Part shown: positions 26,847 to 34,715 of the stretch, one piece after another | How positions within the stretch are numbered: the first letter of the stretch is position 1 | Layout of the letters: each line of letters starts with the position of its first letter | NCBI GenBank assembly: GCA_964489835.1 | Contig: CAZBBC010000011.1 | Coordinates: forward strand, 9,074-73,073 | Source of the DNA: CAZBBC01 sp964489835 | GTDB lineage: Bacteria > Calditrichota > Calditrichia > JAJRVZ01 | DNA length: 64,000 nucleotides | Direction: 5' to 3' | The notes under the pieces: generated by a model | The model's input: the letters and a program-made list of their open reading frames with translations, nothing else | Database searches by the model: none | What the model was told of the DNA's origin: nothing | Translations under genes and position numbers: made by a program

Positions 26847-26859
26847 GCTAATCCTCCGG

Positions 26860-27354
26860 CTAATTTTGAATAGATCTTGGCATCTTTTGGATAAAATCGC
26901 TTATTATTGCTCTTTGTTTAGATTCATCCAGCGCTTCACCGATAATTTTTTTCGTGGCAGCGATCGCCAAATCAGCGACTTCACTCCGCAAGGCCTGTAT
27001 GGCGTCTTCTTTTTCCTTTTCGATCTCGACTTTTGCCTTACTGATCATTTTATCAGCGCTTTGTTTTGCCTGGTTTAAAATATCCTGACGTGATTTTTCC
27101 GCTAACGCCCGGTTTTCTTTCATTAATCGCTGAGCATCTTCCTCGGCTGATCGTACCATTTGATTATGTTTTTCCAGAATTGCTTCTGCTTCTGTTTTTG
27201 CTTCTTCAGAACGGTCCAGAGCATCCTGGATGGTCTTTTCCCGTTTCTCGATGGCGGAGAGAATTGGTTTCCAGGCTATTTTGTAAAGCAAGATCAATAA
27301 AACGAAGAATGTTATCCAGGCCCAGATTATTACTCCGGGATCTAATTCTAGCAT
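26860..27354 (-). CDS. atpF: F1Fo ATP synthase b subunit
   Basis: Peripheral-stalk membrane subunit, 164 residues: one N-terminal transmembrane helix (VIIWAWITFFVLLILLYKIAW followed by KPI), then a long charged helix (AIEKREKTIQDALDRSEEAK...) to the C-terminus. Only one b-type gene is present, so a homodimeric stalk is expected. It lies 21 bases below atpE. Confidence 0.95.
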   Translation of the reverse strand: MLELDPGVIIWAWITFFVLLILLYKIAWKPILSAIEKREKTIQDALDRSEEAKTEAEAILEKHNQMVRSAEEDAQRLMKENRALAEKSRQDILNQAKQSADKMISKAKVEIEKEKEDAIQALRSEVADLAIAATKKIIGEALDESKQRAIISDFIQKMPRSIQN

Positions 27355-27375
27355 AAGATCATTCCCTGTTTTTTA

Positions 27376-27609
27376 TTATTTAAAGCTGAGAAGAAGACAT
27401 GCGACCGCACCGATCAGTGCCACACCTTCAATCAGGGCCGCGGCAATGATCATCGTCGTACGTATATCATTGGTTGCTTCAGGTTGACGTGCCGTTCCAT
27501 CCATTGCTGCTGAAGCAATTTTTCCGATGCCAAGACCGGCACCCAGCGTTACAATACCTGCTCCAATTCCGGCTGCCAAGTATGCAAAAGCAGTTGCTAA
27601 ATCACCCAT
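27376..27609 (-). CDS. atpE: F1Fo ATP synthase c subunit (proton type)
   Basis: Rotor-ring proteolipid, 77 residues in two helices around the polar loop ARQPEA. The ion-carrying residue is Glu61 in AALIEGVALIG. The helix 1 position that is Gln in Na+-type rings is not Gln here (GAGLGIGKI), and Glu61 is followed by Gly rather than Ser/Thr, so H+ is the likely coupling ion; this is an inference from known Na+ signatures. AGGAGG precedes the ATG, as expected for the most strongly translated subunit. Confidence 0.96.
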   Translation of the reverse strand: MGDLATAFAYLAAGIGAGIVTLGAGLGIGKIASAAMDGTARQPEATNDIRTTMIIAAALIEGVALIGAVACLLLSFK

Positions 27610-27669
27610 CGAAATAATCCTCCTATTTATTTTAATTCACTGATTTAAAAAACCTAACACTTCATATGA

Positions 27670-28521
27670 TTAATGTTCGGGATGTAAAGACATCCCAATG
27701 AACAATGTGGATAACATCGTAAAAACATAGGCCTGTATAAAGGCGACCAGTATTTCCAGAAAATTCACAAAAATTGCAAAACCAATAGAGAAAGGTGAGA
27801 CAAAAACAGATTTAAAAATAAAAACCAATGCCAGAAAGGCAAAAATCACGATATGCCCGGCTATCATATTGGCGAACAACCGCATCAACAAGGCAAAATG
27901 CTTGGCCAGCAATCCCATTAATTCAATAACAAACATCAGGGGAATTAATCCAATCGGTACGCCGGAGGGTACCAGGGCTTTAAAATGACCGATAAAACCA
28001 TGTCGTATAATTCCAAATACCTGTCCTGTACCTAATGTAATTAGTGCCATGGCTGCGGTAATATTTATGTTCCCGGTTGGCGTTCCGAAAAGGGGAATCA
28101 AGCCCATTAAATTACAGACCAATACAAAGAAAAAGAAAGTCCCGATCAGCGGCGTAAATTTTTTGCCGTCTTCTTTACCCAGGTTCGGTATCGCAATATC
28201 GTCCCGTATAAAAAGAATCAACATCTCCAGAATTGCAGCAAATCCTCTTGGTACCAACGGTCTTTTTCGGAAGGATAATCCCAGTGCAAGAATCAAAAAA
28301 ATCGCGGCAATCCAGATCATAACGACATGATTGGTAATCGAAAAATCAAACTGAACACCGAATATGTTGACCGGTTCAAATTGGGGAAGTTGCACATGAT
28401 AACCAAATATATTCCATTCATTTGAATTTTGGACATGATGAAGAATGAATTCTCCGACATTCTCTTCTTGTCCTTTTGCTTCCGGGGATTGATAAAGATG
28501 ATATGAGGATAATAACGCCAT
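27670..28521 (-). CDS. atpB: F1Fo ATP synthase a subunit
   Basis: Stator membrane subunit that forms the two proton half-channels, 283 residues with several hydrophobic helices. The conserved helix with the essential Arg is present (KHFALLMRLFANMIAGHIVIF), as is a C-terminal Gln/Tyr-containing helix (VAFIQAYVFTMLSTLFIGM). A longer-than-usual hydrophilic N-terminus of about 65 residues precedes the first helix, as is common in FCB-group a subunits. It begins the Fo part of the operon. Confidence 0.96.
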   Translation of the reverse strand: MALLSSYHLYQSPEAKGQEENVGEFILHHVQNSNEWNIFGYHVQLPQFEPVNIFGVQFDFSITNHVVMIWIAAIFLILALGLSFRKRPLVPRGFAAILEMLILFIRDDIAIPNLGKEDGKKFTPLIGTFFFFVLVCNLMGLIPLFGTPTGNINITAAMALITLGTGQVFGIIRHGFIGHFKALVPSGVPIGLIPLMFVIELMGLLAKHFALLMRLFANMIAGHIVIFAFLALVFIFKSVFVSPFSIGFAIFVNFLEILVAFIQAYVFTMLSTLFIGMSLHPEH

Positions 28522-28525
28522 TCAG

Positions 28526-28903
28526 TTATACTTTCTTCATTGATATCTTTTTCAGACTGATAACTTCCCATATCTGGAATATAAAATACCAGATAAAAAA
28601 TGATATCAGGAATATTAATGCATTCAAATTTGTAAATTTTACAATCAGAGTAATTATGCAAAGAAGCAATAATATTCTTCCGGTGATACTAAACACAAAT
28701 ACCCAGTTGAATGATGTTTGGTTAAGGGTAGATGCATAATAAAAGGAAAAAAAGCTGCTCATTACATAGATCACTGCACAGGCCGTTCCTGCAACCAACG
28801 CACGTAAAACATCACTGGAAAGATTTATAAATTTAGAAATTATTATTATTAAAAAAAAACCTAATATTAGGGAAAGTGCAATTCGTAATACGAATGATCT
28901 CAT
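28526..28903 (-). CDS. atpI: AtpI-like membrane protein of the ATP synthase operon
   Basis: A 125-residue hydrophobic protein with four predicted helices (LRIALSLILGFFLIIIISKF, ALVAGTACAVIYVMSSFFSFYY, WVFVFSITGRILLLLCIITLIV, ALIFLISFFIWYFIFQIW). Sequence conservation with AtpI is weak, and the call rests on size, topology and position between atpZ and atpB. AtpI proteins are implicated in c-ring assembly or Mg2+ handling. It overlaps the atpZ stop codon by one base. Confidence 0.7.
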   Translation of the reverse strand: MRSFVLRIALSLILGFFLIIIISKFINLSSDVLRALVAGTACAVIYVMSSFFSFYYASTLNQTSFNWVFVFSITGRILLLLCIITLIVKFTNLNALIFLISFFIWYFIFQIWEVISLKKISMKKV

Positions 28904-29163
28904 TATTTTTGTTTTTCAAGTTTCTTCACAACTTTAAATAAGTTATAGAGACCCAGGAAAAAACCTCCGAGAACCCCAAGAATAATGAGCAGTGGCCGGG
29001 TTGAAAATTGGCCATCCAACCACCAGCCCAATGCACCAAGCATTCCGATTGAGGCAATCAATACATAAGATATACTAATGTAAGGTGCAGCCTTTCGCAT
29101 CGAACTGACGACACCTCCGATTTGGGATGAATCCTTCAAATTTACTAATACCCTAACAACCAC
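28903..29163 (-). CDS. atpZ: AtpZ-like ATP synthase accessory protein
   Basis: A small membrane protein of 86 residues with two helices; the core KAAPYISISYVLIAS...LGWWLDGQFST...GLYNLFKVVKKL matches the AtpZ/AtpI short family (GWWLD and GLYNL are its hallmarks). The start is unsure: GTG at 29163 is used here, but an ATG at 29100 with GGAGGTG about 11 bases upstream would give 65 residues and still keep the whole family core. It directly follows the bactofilin gene. Confidence 0.8.
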   Translation of the reverse strand: MVVRVLVNLKDSSQIGGVVSSMRKAAPYISISYVLIASIGMLGALGWWLDGQFSTRPLLIILGVLGGFFLGLYNLFKVVKKLEKQK

Positions 29164-29164
29164 T

Positions 29165-29590
29165 TTATAAAGGTGGTTTATTCAGGTCAGGGGCTGGCTT
29201 TGGTTCAACCCCAACCGGTTCTTTTTTGCCCATATCAGAGGTACCTTCAAATATTGCCCCCTCCTCTATTAAAAGTTTACCGGCTTTGAGATCACCAATT
29301 AAGATTGACTTCGACTCAAGAACCAGTTTTTCGGCAACTTTTACTTTCCCATTGATTTTACCACCAACAATGGCGTTTTTTGCTTCAACTTCGCCTTCAA
29401 TCACACCATTGACACCGACAGTCAATGTGTTTTTACATATCAATTTCCCTTTAATTTTGCCGTCGATGCGAACACTGTTGCTGGCACGAATGGTACCTTC
29501 CACAACTGTTCCACCACCAAAAAAATTCAATTCAGTTGATGAAGATTCAGAAGCATTATCTTTTAAAGCCAATGTATATTCCCTTTCCAA
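29165..29590 (-). CDS. Bactofilin
   Basis: A 141-residue polymer-forming cytoskeletal protein (DUF583). The central domain has the short beta-helix repeats GTVVEGTIRASNSVRIDGKIKG, VGVNGVIEGEVEAKNAIVGG and INGKVKVAEKLVLES, with a Pro-rich C-terminal tail (PVGVEPKPAPDLNKPPL). Bactofilins scaffold envelope enzymes and chromosome-partition proteins. No ATG is available: the first start is TTG at 29590, and another TTG at 29572 follows GAAAGGGA, so the exact N-terminus is open. An M23 peptidase gene lies immediately upstream, a pairing seen in many bacteria. Confidence 0.92.
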   Translation of the reverse strand: MEREYTLALKDNASESSSTELNFFGGGTVVEGTIRASNSVRIDGKIKGKLICKNTLTVGVNGVIEGEVEAKNAIVGGKINGKVKVAEKLVLESKSILIGDLKAGKLLIEEGAIFEGTSDMGKKEPVGVEPKPAPDLNKPPL

Positions 29591-29605
29591 ATTTAAATAT
29601 TCTAA

Positions 29606-30397
29606 TCATCTATAAAAAATCATCGGATCAAGAGGTTTCGAACCTTGCCATATTTCAAAATGAAGGTGGGCACCTGATGTAATCTGACCAGTATCGCCAA
29701 GCAATGCAATTACCTGGCCTTTTTTTACATGTTCCAACTCTTGACATAGGTTTTGTATGTTATGCTTATAGAATGAGAAATAATTGTATTTATGTTTTAA
29801 AATAAGAACATATCCGTCCTGGAATGTCCAACCTGAAAATAAAACGATTCCGTCGGCGGTGGCTTTAATGGGAGTACCAATTTTTCCAGCGACATCAATA
29901 CCAATATGGGCATTACTTAGAATCGAACTCGTTTCAAATCCTCTGGTTATAAATCCATCCATTGGGACCTCTGAGGGAATGCTATTAAATAAGGAGCGGT
30001 CATACTTTAATCCAGGTAGCTGATCCATGCCTGTTAACAGGACATCATTTGGATCAGTATTTTTCTCCTCAACCATCGTAACATAACCGGAAAGAGACGC
30101 GCGTAATTTTTGATCGACCTTTTTTAATTTATCAATGTCCGTCTTCAATTCTTCTACTTTAACCAGGCTTTTTTTCAAACGGACATTTTCCTCAAGTAAA
30201 TTATTATAGTCAAGTGCCACTTCGGCAACTTTCCAGTAAGTGGCTGCTCCGGCGACTATCAACAAAATGGTAACAGCAAAAAAGACGATGAGAAAACGCA
30301 GCGTTCCTGTCTGCAATCTCAGACTTTTTGTTGCTCTTTCGTTATCCGGTATTAATAAAAATGTAAAATGCTTTGTTTTTCTTTTTTTAATTTTCAA
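29606..30397 (-). CDS. M23 family metallopeptidase (membrane-anchored)
   Basis: A 263-residue peptidoglycan endopeptidase-like protein. It has a basic N-terminus, one transmembrane helix (FLIVFFAVTILLIVAGAATYW, about residues 31-51), a coiled coil to about residue 105, and a LytM/M23 domain with zinc ligands in HIGIDVAGK and GAHLHFEIWQG, so it should be active. TTG is the apparent start. It sits between parB and the bactofilin gene; bactofilin/M23 pairs shape cells in several species, so the two gene products likely work together. Confidence 0.9.
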   Translation of the reverse strand: MKIKKRKTKHFTFLLIPDNERATKSLRLQTGTLRFLIVFFAVTILLIVAGAATYWKVAEVALDYNNLLEENVRLKKSLVKVEELKTDIDKLKKVDQKLRASLSGYVTMVEEKNTDPNDVLLTGMDQLPGLKYDRSLFNSIPSEVPMDGFITRGFETSSILSNAHIGIDVAGKIGTPIKATADGIVLFSGWTFQDGYVLILKHKYNYFSFYKHNIQNLCQELEHVKKGQVIALLGDTGQITSGAHLHFEIWQGSKPLDPMIFYR

Positions 30398-30479
30398 AAT
30401 TACTCTTAACTCTCAAAAAATAAACAACTTAAATTTAGGTTTAACACAAAATAAAAGCAAACATTTCTCCCGATTCCTT

Positions 30480-31349
30480 TCAGCTGATCTTATCAAAGAT
30501 CTCCAGAATTCGGTTGAGATCCTCCGGAGAATAAAAATCAATCTCTATGGATCCACCTTCCTTTTTCGTTCTGAGGTTGACTTTCGTGCCAAAAATATCC
30601 CTTAATTTTTCTTCGATCTTAAGAATATGGATCGATTTCTTTCTGCTTTTTATCAATTTGGAAGATTTCTCCTCCGAGAGTTCTTTTACCACTCTTTCCA
30701 GTTTGCGCACTGAAAAATCATTTTTCAACAATTTTTCCCAGATCTGAATTTGATCTTCTGTTTCCTCCAGCACCAATAAGGTTCGGGCGTGCCCGACTGA
30801 AACTTCTCCGGCAGCCACACTCTTCTGAATTACGGCAGGCAGACGTAATAATCGTAACATATTTGTAATCGTTGACCTGTCTTTGCCAATCTTCTGAGCA
30901 ATTTCATCTTGTGTCAACTTACATTCTTTAAGCAAGCGTTGATAGGCGTTGGCCTGCTCAATAGGATCTAATCGCTCCCTTTGAACATTCTCGACGATTG
31001 CCAGCTCGAGCATTTCCTCTTTTGTCTCAACTTTCATGATGTAGGCGGGAACTTTTTTCAACCCAACCTCAATCGCTGCCCGTAAACGTCGTTCCCCTGC
31101 TATTAATTCAAAATGAGAATTTACCCGTCTCACCGTGATCGGCTGGATTAATCCTTTTTCCCGAATGGATTCTTTAAGTTCAGCAAGTGCGCGTTCGTTA
31201 AAATTAATGCGTGGTTGGTAGGGATTGGGTTTAACTTCGGCCACATTTACCTCAAGGAGTTGATCATTCGATCTGTCAACATCCCTAAGACCCTCTGCCT
31301 GATCCGGGATCAGGGCACCAAGACCTTTACCCAGCCGTTTTGTTTTCAT
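30480..31349 (-). CDS. parB: Chromosome partitioning protein ParB
   Basis: CTP-dependent DNA clamp that loads at parS. The 289 residues show the N-terminal ParA-interaction segment (KRLGKGLGALIPD), the ParB/CTPase domain with QPITVRR and GERRLRAA, the helix-turn-helix (TQDEIAQKIGKDRSTITNMLRLLRLP), and a C-terminal dimerisation region. The ATG start lies inside the end of parA (23-base overlap), indicating coupling. No full parS consensus was seen in the window. Confidence 0.96.
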   Translation of the reverse strand: MKTKRLGKGLGALIPDQAEGLRDVDRSNDQLLEVNVAEVKPNPYQPRINFNERALAELKESIREKGLIQPITVRRVNSHFELIAGERRLRAAIEVGLKKVPAYIMKVETKEEMLELAIVENVQRERLDPIEQANAYQRLLKECKLTQDEIAQKIGKDRSTITNMLRLLRLPAVIQKSVAAGEVSVGHARTLLVLEETEDQIQIWEKLLKNDFSVRKLERVVKELSEEKSSKLIKSRKKSIHILKIEEKLRDIFGTKVNLRTKKEGGSIEIDFYSPEDLNRILEIFDKIS

Positions 31350-32103
31350 TTTTTATAACTTCCTCTGCAAGACTAATATAATTCTGAGTACCAACGCTGA
31401 CAGCATCATACATGATAATTGGTTTTCCGAAACTAGGTGCCTCCCCCAGGCGAACATTACGTTTGATAATTGTCTTATAAACCTTGTCTTTGAAATATTC
31501 CTGTACCTCTTCAGCAACCTGCTGGGACAAGTTTAATCGATGATCATACATCGTCAATAAGACACCTTCAATTGAAAGATTTTTATTCAGATTTTTCTGC
31601 ACCAGGTGGATGGTATTGAGGAGTTGACTCAATCCTTCTAATGCATAATACTCACATTGGATGGGAATAAGAACGGTATCTGCTGCCGTCAGAGCATTGA
31701 TAGTTAGTAAACCCAGAGATGGCGGGCAATCAACAAAAATATATTCATAGTTACGATGAATATCTCCCAATTTACTTTTTAGTCGTCTCTCTCTGTTATC
31801 CATATTAATCAATTCAATTTCCGACCCTACTAGGCGAATGTGAGAGGGGAGTATATCCAAAAAGGGAACGCTTGACTCAACAATGACCTCATCAGGTTTA
31901 ATATCATTTAAAAGAAGATCATAAATGCATTGATCTTCCTGATTCAACTTCACTCCCAGACCACTGGTTGCATTGGCCTGTGGATCAATATCAATCAATA
32001 AAACTCTCTTCTCAGCGATCGCCAGACAACTGGACAAATTAATGGCAGTCGTGGTTTTGCCCACTCCTCCCTTTTGATTGGCGATAGCAATAATTCGACC
32101 CAT
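31327..32103 (-). CDS. parA: Chromosome partitioning ATPase ParA/Soj
   Basis: A 258-residue deviant Walker ATPase: NQKGGVGKTTTAINLSSCLA at the N-terminus, IDIDPQANATSGLG, and YIFVDCPPSLGLLTINAL. Length and lack of an N-terminal DNA-binding domain match the chromosomal Soj/ParA class rather than plasmid type Ia. It is the first gene of a minus-strand run that continues through parB, the M23/bactofilin pair and the whole atp operon. A chromosomal parAB pair often lies near the origin, but no dnaA, gidA or DnaA-box cluster is in this window. Confidence 0.97.
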   Translation of the reverse strand: MGRIIAIANQKGGVGKTTTAINLSSCLAIAEKRVLLIDIDPQANATSGLGVKLNQEDQCIYDLLLNDIKPDEVIVESSVPFLDILPSHIRLVGSEIELINMDNRERRLKSKLGDIHRNYEYIFVDCPPSLGLLTINALTAADTVLIPIQCEYYALEGLSQLLNTIHLVQKNLNKNLSIEGVLLTMYDHRLNLSQQVAEEVQEYFKDKVYKTIIKRNVRLGEAPSFGKPIIMYDAVSVGTQNYISLAEEVIKNENKTAG

Positions 32104-32120
32104 AATAATTTAATCCGATC

Positions 32121-32150
32121 TATTCATACCGCAGCACAAGGCTGCAAACA
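32121..32150. repeat. Hairpin repeat A, copy 1
   Basis: Begins TATTCATACCGCAGC, then 5 bases, then GCTGCAAACA. The GCAGC and GCTGC arms form a 5-bp stem. Copies 2 and 3 are at 33040-33069 and 63591-63620 in the same orientation. It lies 17 bases upstream of the parA start codon on the opposite strand. Confidence 0.75.
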
Positions 32151-32483
32151 AAAAACATAATTAACCACGTTGGATATTGGATTTCACATGATTCATCTTT
32201 ATAATTAAATAAATATCCAACAGGGCGACTCATTCAAGTTATTATATAAAATGATTAATTTAAATTTTGACTAATTCTAAAGCAAGCGCTTTATATATAT
32301 TCTAGCTGGATATACCCATTGCGTAGAATAATCAAAAACTTTGTTTCTATGCAATAGCGCCGCACCTGCCGGCAGGCAGGGATCTCCGGGGCAATTAAAA
32401 AAGTTTCAAAAATAATTTATTATTTGGTTTTTGTAAATGGCAATCTGATATTTGTCCATGGTATATAAAGTCGGAGAAAAAGG
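32151..32483. other. Non-coding spacer between parA and the GMC remnant
   Basis: AT-rich with no credible gene. It holds a GC-rich palindrome at 32365-32376 (CCTGCCGGCAGG, then CAGG to 32380), like the palindromes near 7572 and 63739. It must also contain the promoter for the parA-to-atpC run, but I cannot place it with confidence. Confidence 0.5.
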
Positions 32484-32862
32484 ATGAACAGGGATCATTT
32501 TGACTATGATTATATTATCATCGGATCAGGTTTTGGGGGATCTGTTTCTGCATTGCGTCTATCGGAAAAGGGATATCGGGTAATGGTTCTGGAGAAAGGA
32601 AGATGGTTCACTCCCGACAACTTTGCTCTCAGAGACCATTTTCGGAATCCCGCTGACTGCCCATATCCTTGGTGGCGCCATCATGGGAGAAAATATCGAT
32701 AATGGAGTCATTGACAAAAATAATAAAGTCTTCGGATACGAACAGATGTACGTTTGTGATGGTTCAATGATGACGGCGAATCCCGGTGTGAACCCGGCGT
32801 TAACGATTACTGCACTTTCCGAACGAGCAATGAGCAAAATAAACCATAAGAATTATACTTGA
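32484..32862 (+). pseudogene. GMC oxidoreductase (cholesterol-oxidase-like) remnant, internally deleted and frameshifted
   Basis: Two fragments of one FAD enzyme family lie back to back in different frames. The first (from the ATG at 32484) gives YDYIIIGSGFGGSVSALRLSEKGYRV...LEKGRWF, an intact FAD-binding N-terminus of about 50 residues. From about 32625 a second frame gives GIPLTAHILGGAIMG and VCDGSMMTANPGVNPALTIT, the C-terminal end of the same family, up to the stop at 32860-32862. Intact members have over 500 residues, so roughly 400 are missing, including most of the substrate domain. A ribosome-binding-like GGAGAAAAAGG still precedes the ATG. Confidence 0.85.
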
Positions 32863-33039
32863 TTTACAAAAAATACTTATTATATTTCAAGCAATAATGG
32901 TGTATATTCATAGTCACATTCTGTACCTATACTTCTTTAAGACTGTTCAGCTTCTTTTCATTTATCTGAGTCGATTTATTTTTTCATTTAATCGATGAGT
33001 AAAATGCTGCAAAAACCATCATTCTATTCTATTAATATT

Positions 33040-33069
33040 TATTCATACCGCAGCCGTTGGCTGCAAACA
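33040..33069. repeat. Hairpin repeat A, copy 2
   Basis: Begins TATTCATACCGCAGC and ends GGCTGCAAACA; here the arms extend to 6 bp (GCAGCC with GGCTGC around a 3-base loop). Downstream similarity with copy 3 continues to an AGTCCAC-A/G-GATT stretch near 33081-33092, so the full unit is about 50 bases. The other bases between the GMC remnant and the next gene (32863-33132) show nothing recognisable. Confidence 0.75.
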
Positions 33070-33132
33070 AAGAAAAAAATAGTCCACAGATTTTCCGTCG
33101 AAGCTGGAAAATCAAATGGTAAGGAATATCTC

Positions 33133-33426
33133 ATGAATGCAGTCATCATTTTTACAGGAACCGGTCCCCTTCTTATCCTAACAACTTTTAGTTCACTTGA
33201 AGATACAAAATTTTTAGAGAAGCTACATTCTAAGGGGATTACAAAATTTATTGCTTATGATTTACCGGTTGATCTTGTCAAAAAGACATATGGTGCACAT
33301 TTTAAGGCCATAATGAATGACGTAAAACAGACAGATGATTTAAGAGTTCTGGATTATAATGGTCATAATGTGTTTTATAATTTTTCTTTTCGGGACATGG
33401 GAAGCCCAATATTTCATGAGTCCTGA
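33133..33426 (+). CDS. Conserved small protein of unknown function (97 residues)
   Basis: The product reads like a compact cytosolic protein: FTGTGPLLILTTFSSLEDTK, KFIAYDLPVDLVKKTYG, QTDDLRVLDYNGHNVFYNFSF. Patterns of this kind (GTGPLLILT, then DLRVLDYNG) appear in a small uncharacterised family that I recall only loosely, so no function is given. The ATG at 33133 follows AAGGA by a suitable distance. A longer frame from 32995 would have to translate hairpin repeat A and is unlikely. It lies 170 bases before the YbaK-like gene. Confidence 0.65.
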   Translation: MNAVIIFTGTGPLLILTTFSSLEDTKFLEKLHSKGITKFIAYDLPVDLVKKTYGAHFKAIMNDVKQTDDLRVLDYNGHNVFYNFSFRDMGSPIFHES

Positions 33427-33596
33427 CCTTAGTATAGACGACCAGGATAAATCATTAGGTCAATTTACCCGGGAACGGGAATTTGATAACTACCGGGCTA
33501 ATAATCAGAAAATTGTAGTAAAAACACCCCATTCTGATATTCCATATTGTGACTTTTGGTATAATTTTTATTCCATAACATAGTGAGGAGGTAAAA

Positions 33597-34064
33597 ATGC
33601 CGTTAGGAAGATTAAAAGAGTATTTAGATAAGAATAACATCAAATATGTAATCATCCAGCATTCCATTGCCTATACTACTCCTGAAATCGCTGCCCTTGC
33701 TCATATACCCGGAAAAGAATTGGCAAAAACAGTGATCATCAAAATGGACGGGAAATTGGCTATGGCAGTTTTGCCCGCTTCCTATCGTGTGGATTTTGAC
33801 AGCTTAAAAAAAGCACTGGGTGTAAAAAAAATTGAAATGGCCACTGAAAAAGAATTTGAAAATATCTTTTCCGATTGTGAAACCGGGGCAATGCCCCCGT
33901 TCGGTAATTTATATGACATGGATGTATATGTCGCGGAAAGCCTGACAGAAGATAATGAAATAACCTTTAATGCCTGTTCACACAGAGAATTAATAAAATT
34001 AGCCTATAAAGATTTCGAGAATTTGGTTAAACCAAAAACTATAAAGTTTTCCTATCAATTATGA
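33597..34064 (+). CDS. YbaK/ProX-family aminoacyl-tRNA deacylase
   Basis: A 155-residue protein of the YbaK/Cys-tRNA(Pro) deacylase superfamily, which hydrolyses mischarged aminoacyl-tRNAs in trans. It has the family core: QHSIAYTTPEIAALAHIPGK, Lys44 in KTVIIKMDGK, MAVLPASYRVDF and the GAMPPFGNLYDMDVYV segment. Length matches stand-alone editing proteins. A strong GAGGAGGT at 33585-33592 sets the ATG at 33597. Which tRNA it corrects cannot be read from the sequence. It stands alone with non-coding gaps on both sides. Confidence 0.88.
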   Translation: MPLGRLKEYLDKNNIKYVIIQHSIAYTTPEIAALAHIPGKELAKTVIIKMDGKLAMAVLPASYRVDFDSLKKALGVKKIEMATEKEFENIFSDCETGAMPPFGNLYDMDVYVAESLTEDNEITFNACSHRELIKLAYKDFENLVKPKTIKFSYQL

Positions 34065-34220
34065 ATGATTTAGGATCGATGCTCAGGGATAGAAAACGAC
34101 TTTTGATTGAAAGCAGATGACTGCCGATTCAAATCGGATATTCCTGATACTATTGACTATTTAATGGGTCGATAAACAACACATCAATATTAAATTATCA
34201 ATAAGATAGGGGACAGCCTC

Positions 34221-34703
34221 ATGAATAGAAATGCATATGTAAGGAAAAATCGTCTGATTAAAGAGAAGAGGCATGATGCCTATGTGAGTGATTCTAAATT
34301 ACCAGAACCAACCGTGTGCGAAAATTGTGGCCTGGTGTTCTGCAACGGTCGCTGGGCATGGAAAGAAAAACCAACGGAAGCACTTACCAGTATTTGTCCG
34401 GCCTGTCGACGATGTGCAGACAATTATCCGGCAGGAACAATAAAATTGAGTGGTCCTTTTTTCCAGGATCACAAGGATGAGATCTTAAATTTGATACATA
34501 ATGTGGAAAAGCAGGAAAAAAGTGAACGTCCGCTGGAAAGAATTATGACCATTAAGGGGGAGCGAAGAACAACCCGATTAACAACAACAGGTATACATAT
34601 TGCCAGAAGGATCGGGGAAGCGCTTTCCAGAGCTTATAAAGGCGATTATTCCCATAATTACGCCAACGGAGAAGACCATATTCAGGTGTTTTGGCAACGC
34701 TGA
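34221..34703 (+). CDS. BCAM0308-like zinc-ribbon protein
   Basis: A 160-residue protein with two CxxC pairs, CENCGLVFCNGRW and CPACRRCADNYPAG, forming a probable zinc ribbon in the first half. The second half has LSGPFFQDHKDEILNLIHN, PLERIM and TTTGIHIARRIGEALSRAY, which I recognise from the BCAM0308 family of unknown function. The N-terminus is very basic, hinting at nucleic-acid or ribosome contact. It starts at ATG after AGGGGA. The next gene begins 12 bases later, so the two are likely co-transcribed. Confidence 0.72.
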   Translation: MNRNAYVRKNRLIKEKRHDAYVSDSKLPEPTVCENCGLVFCNGRWAWKEKPTEALTSICPACRRCADNYPAGTIKLSGPFFQDHKDEILNLIHNVEKQEKSERPLERIMTIKGERRTTRLTTTGIHIARRIGEALSRAYKGDYSHNYANGEDHIQVFWQR

Positions 34704-34715
34704 TAGTTTGAACAC

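Noticed and set aside
32995..33132. A longer plus-strand reading frame extending the 97-residue protein upstream
   Set aside because: It would translate through hairpin repeat A and gives a low-complexity N-terminus; the ATG at 33133 has a usable ribosome site and begins the conserved part.
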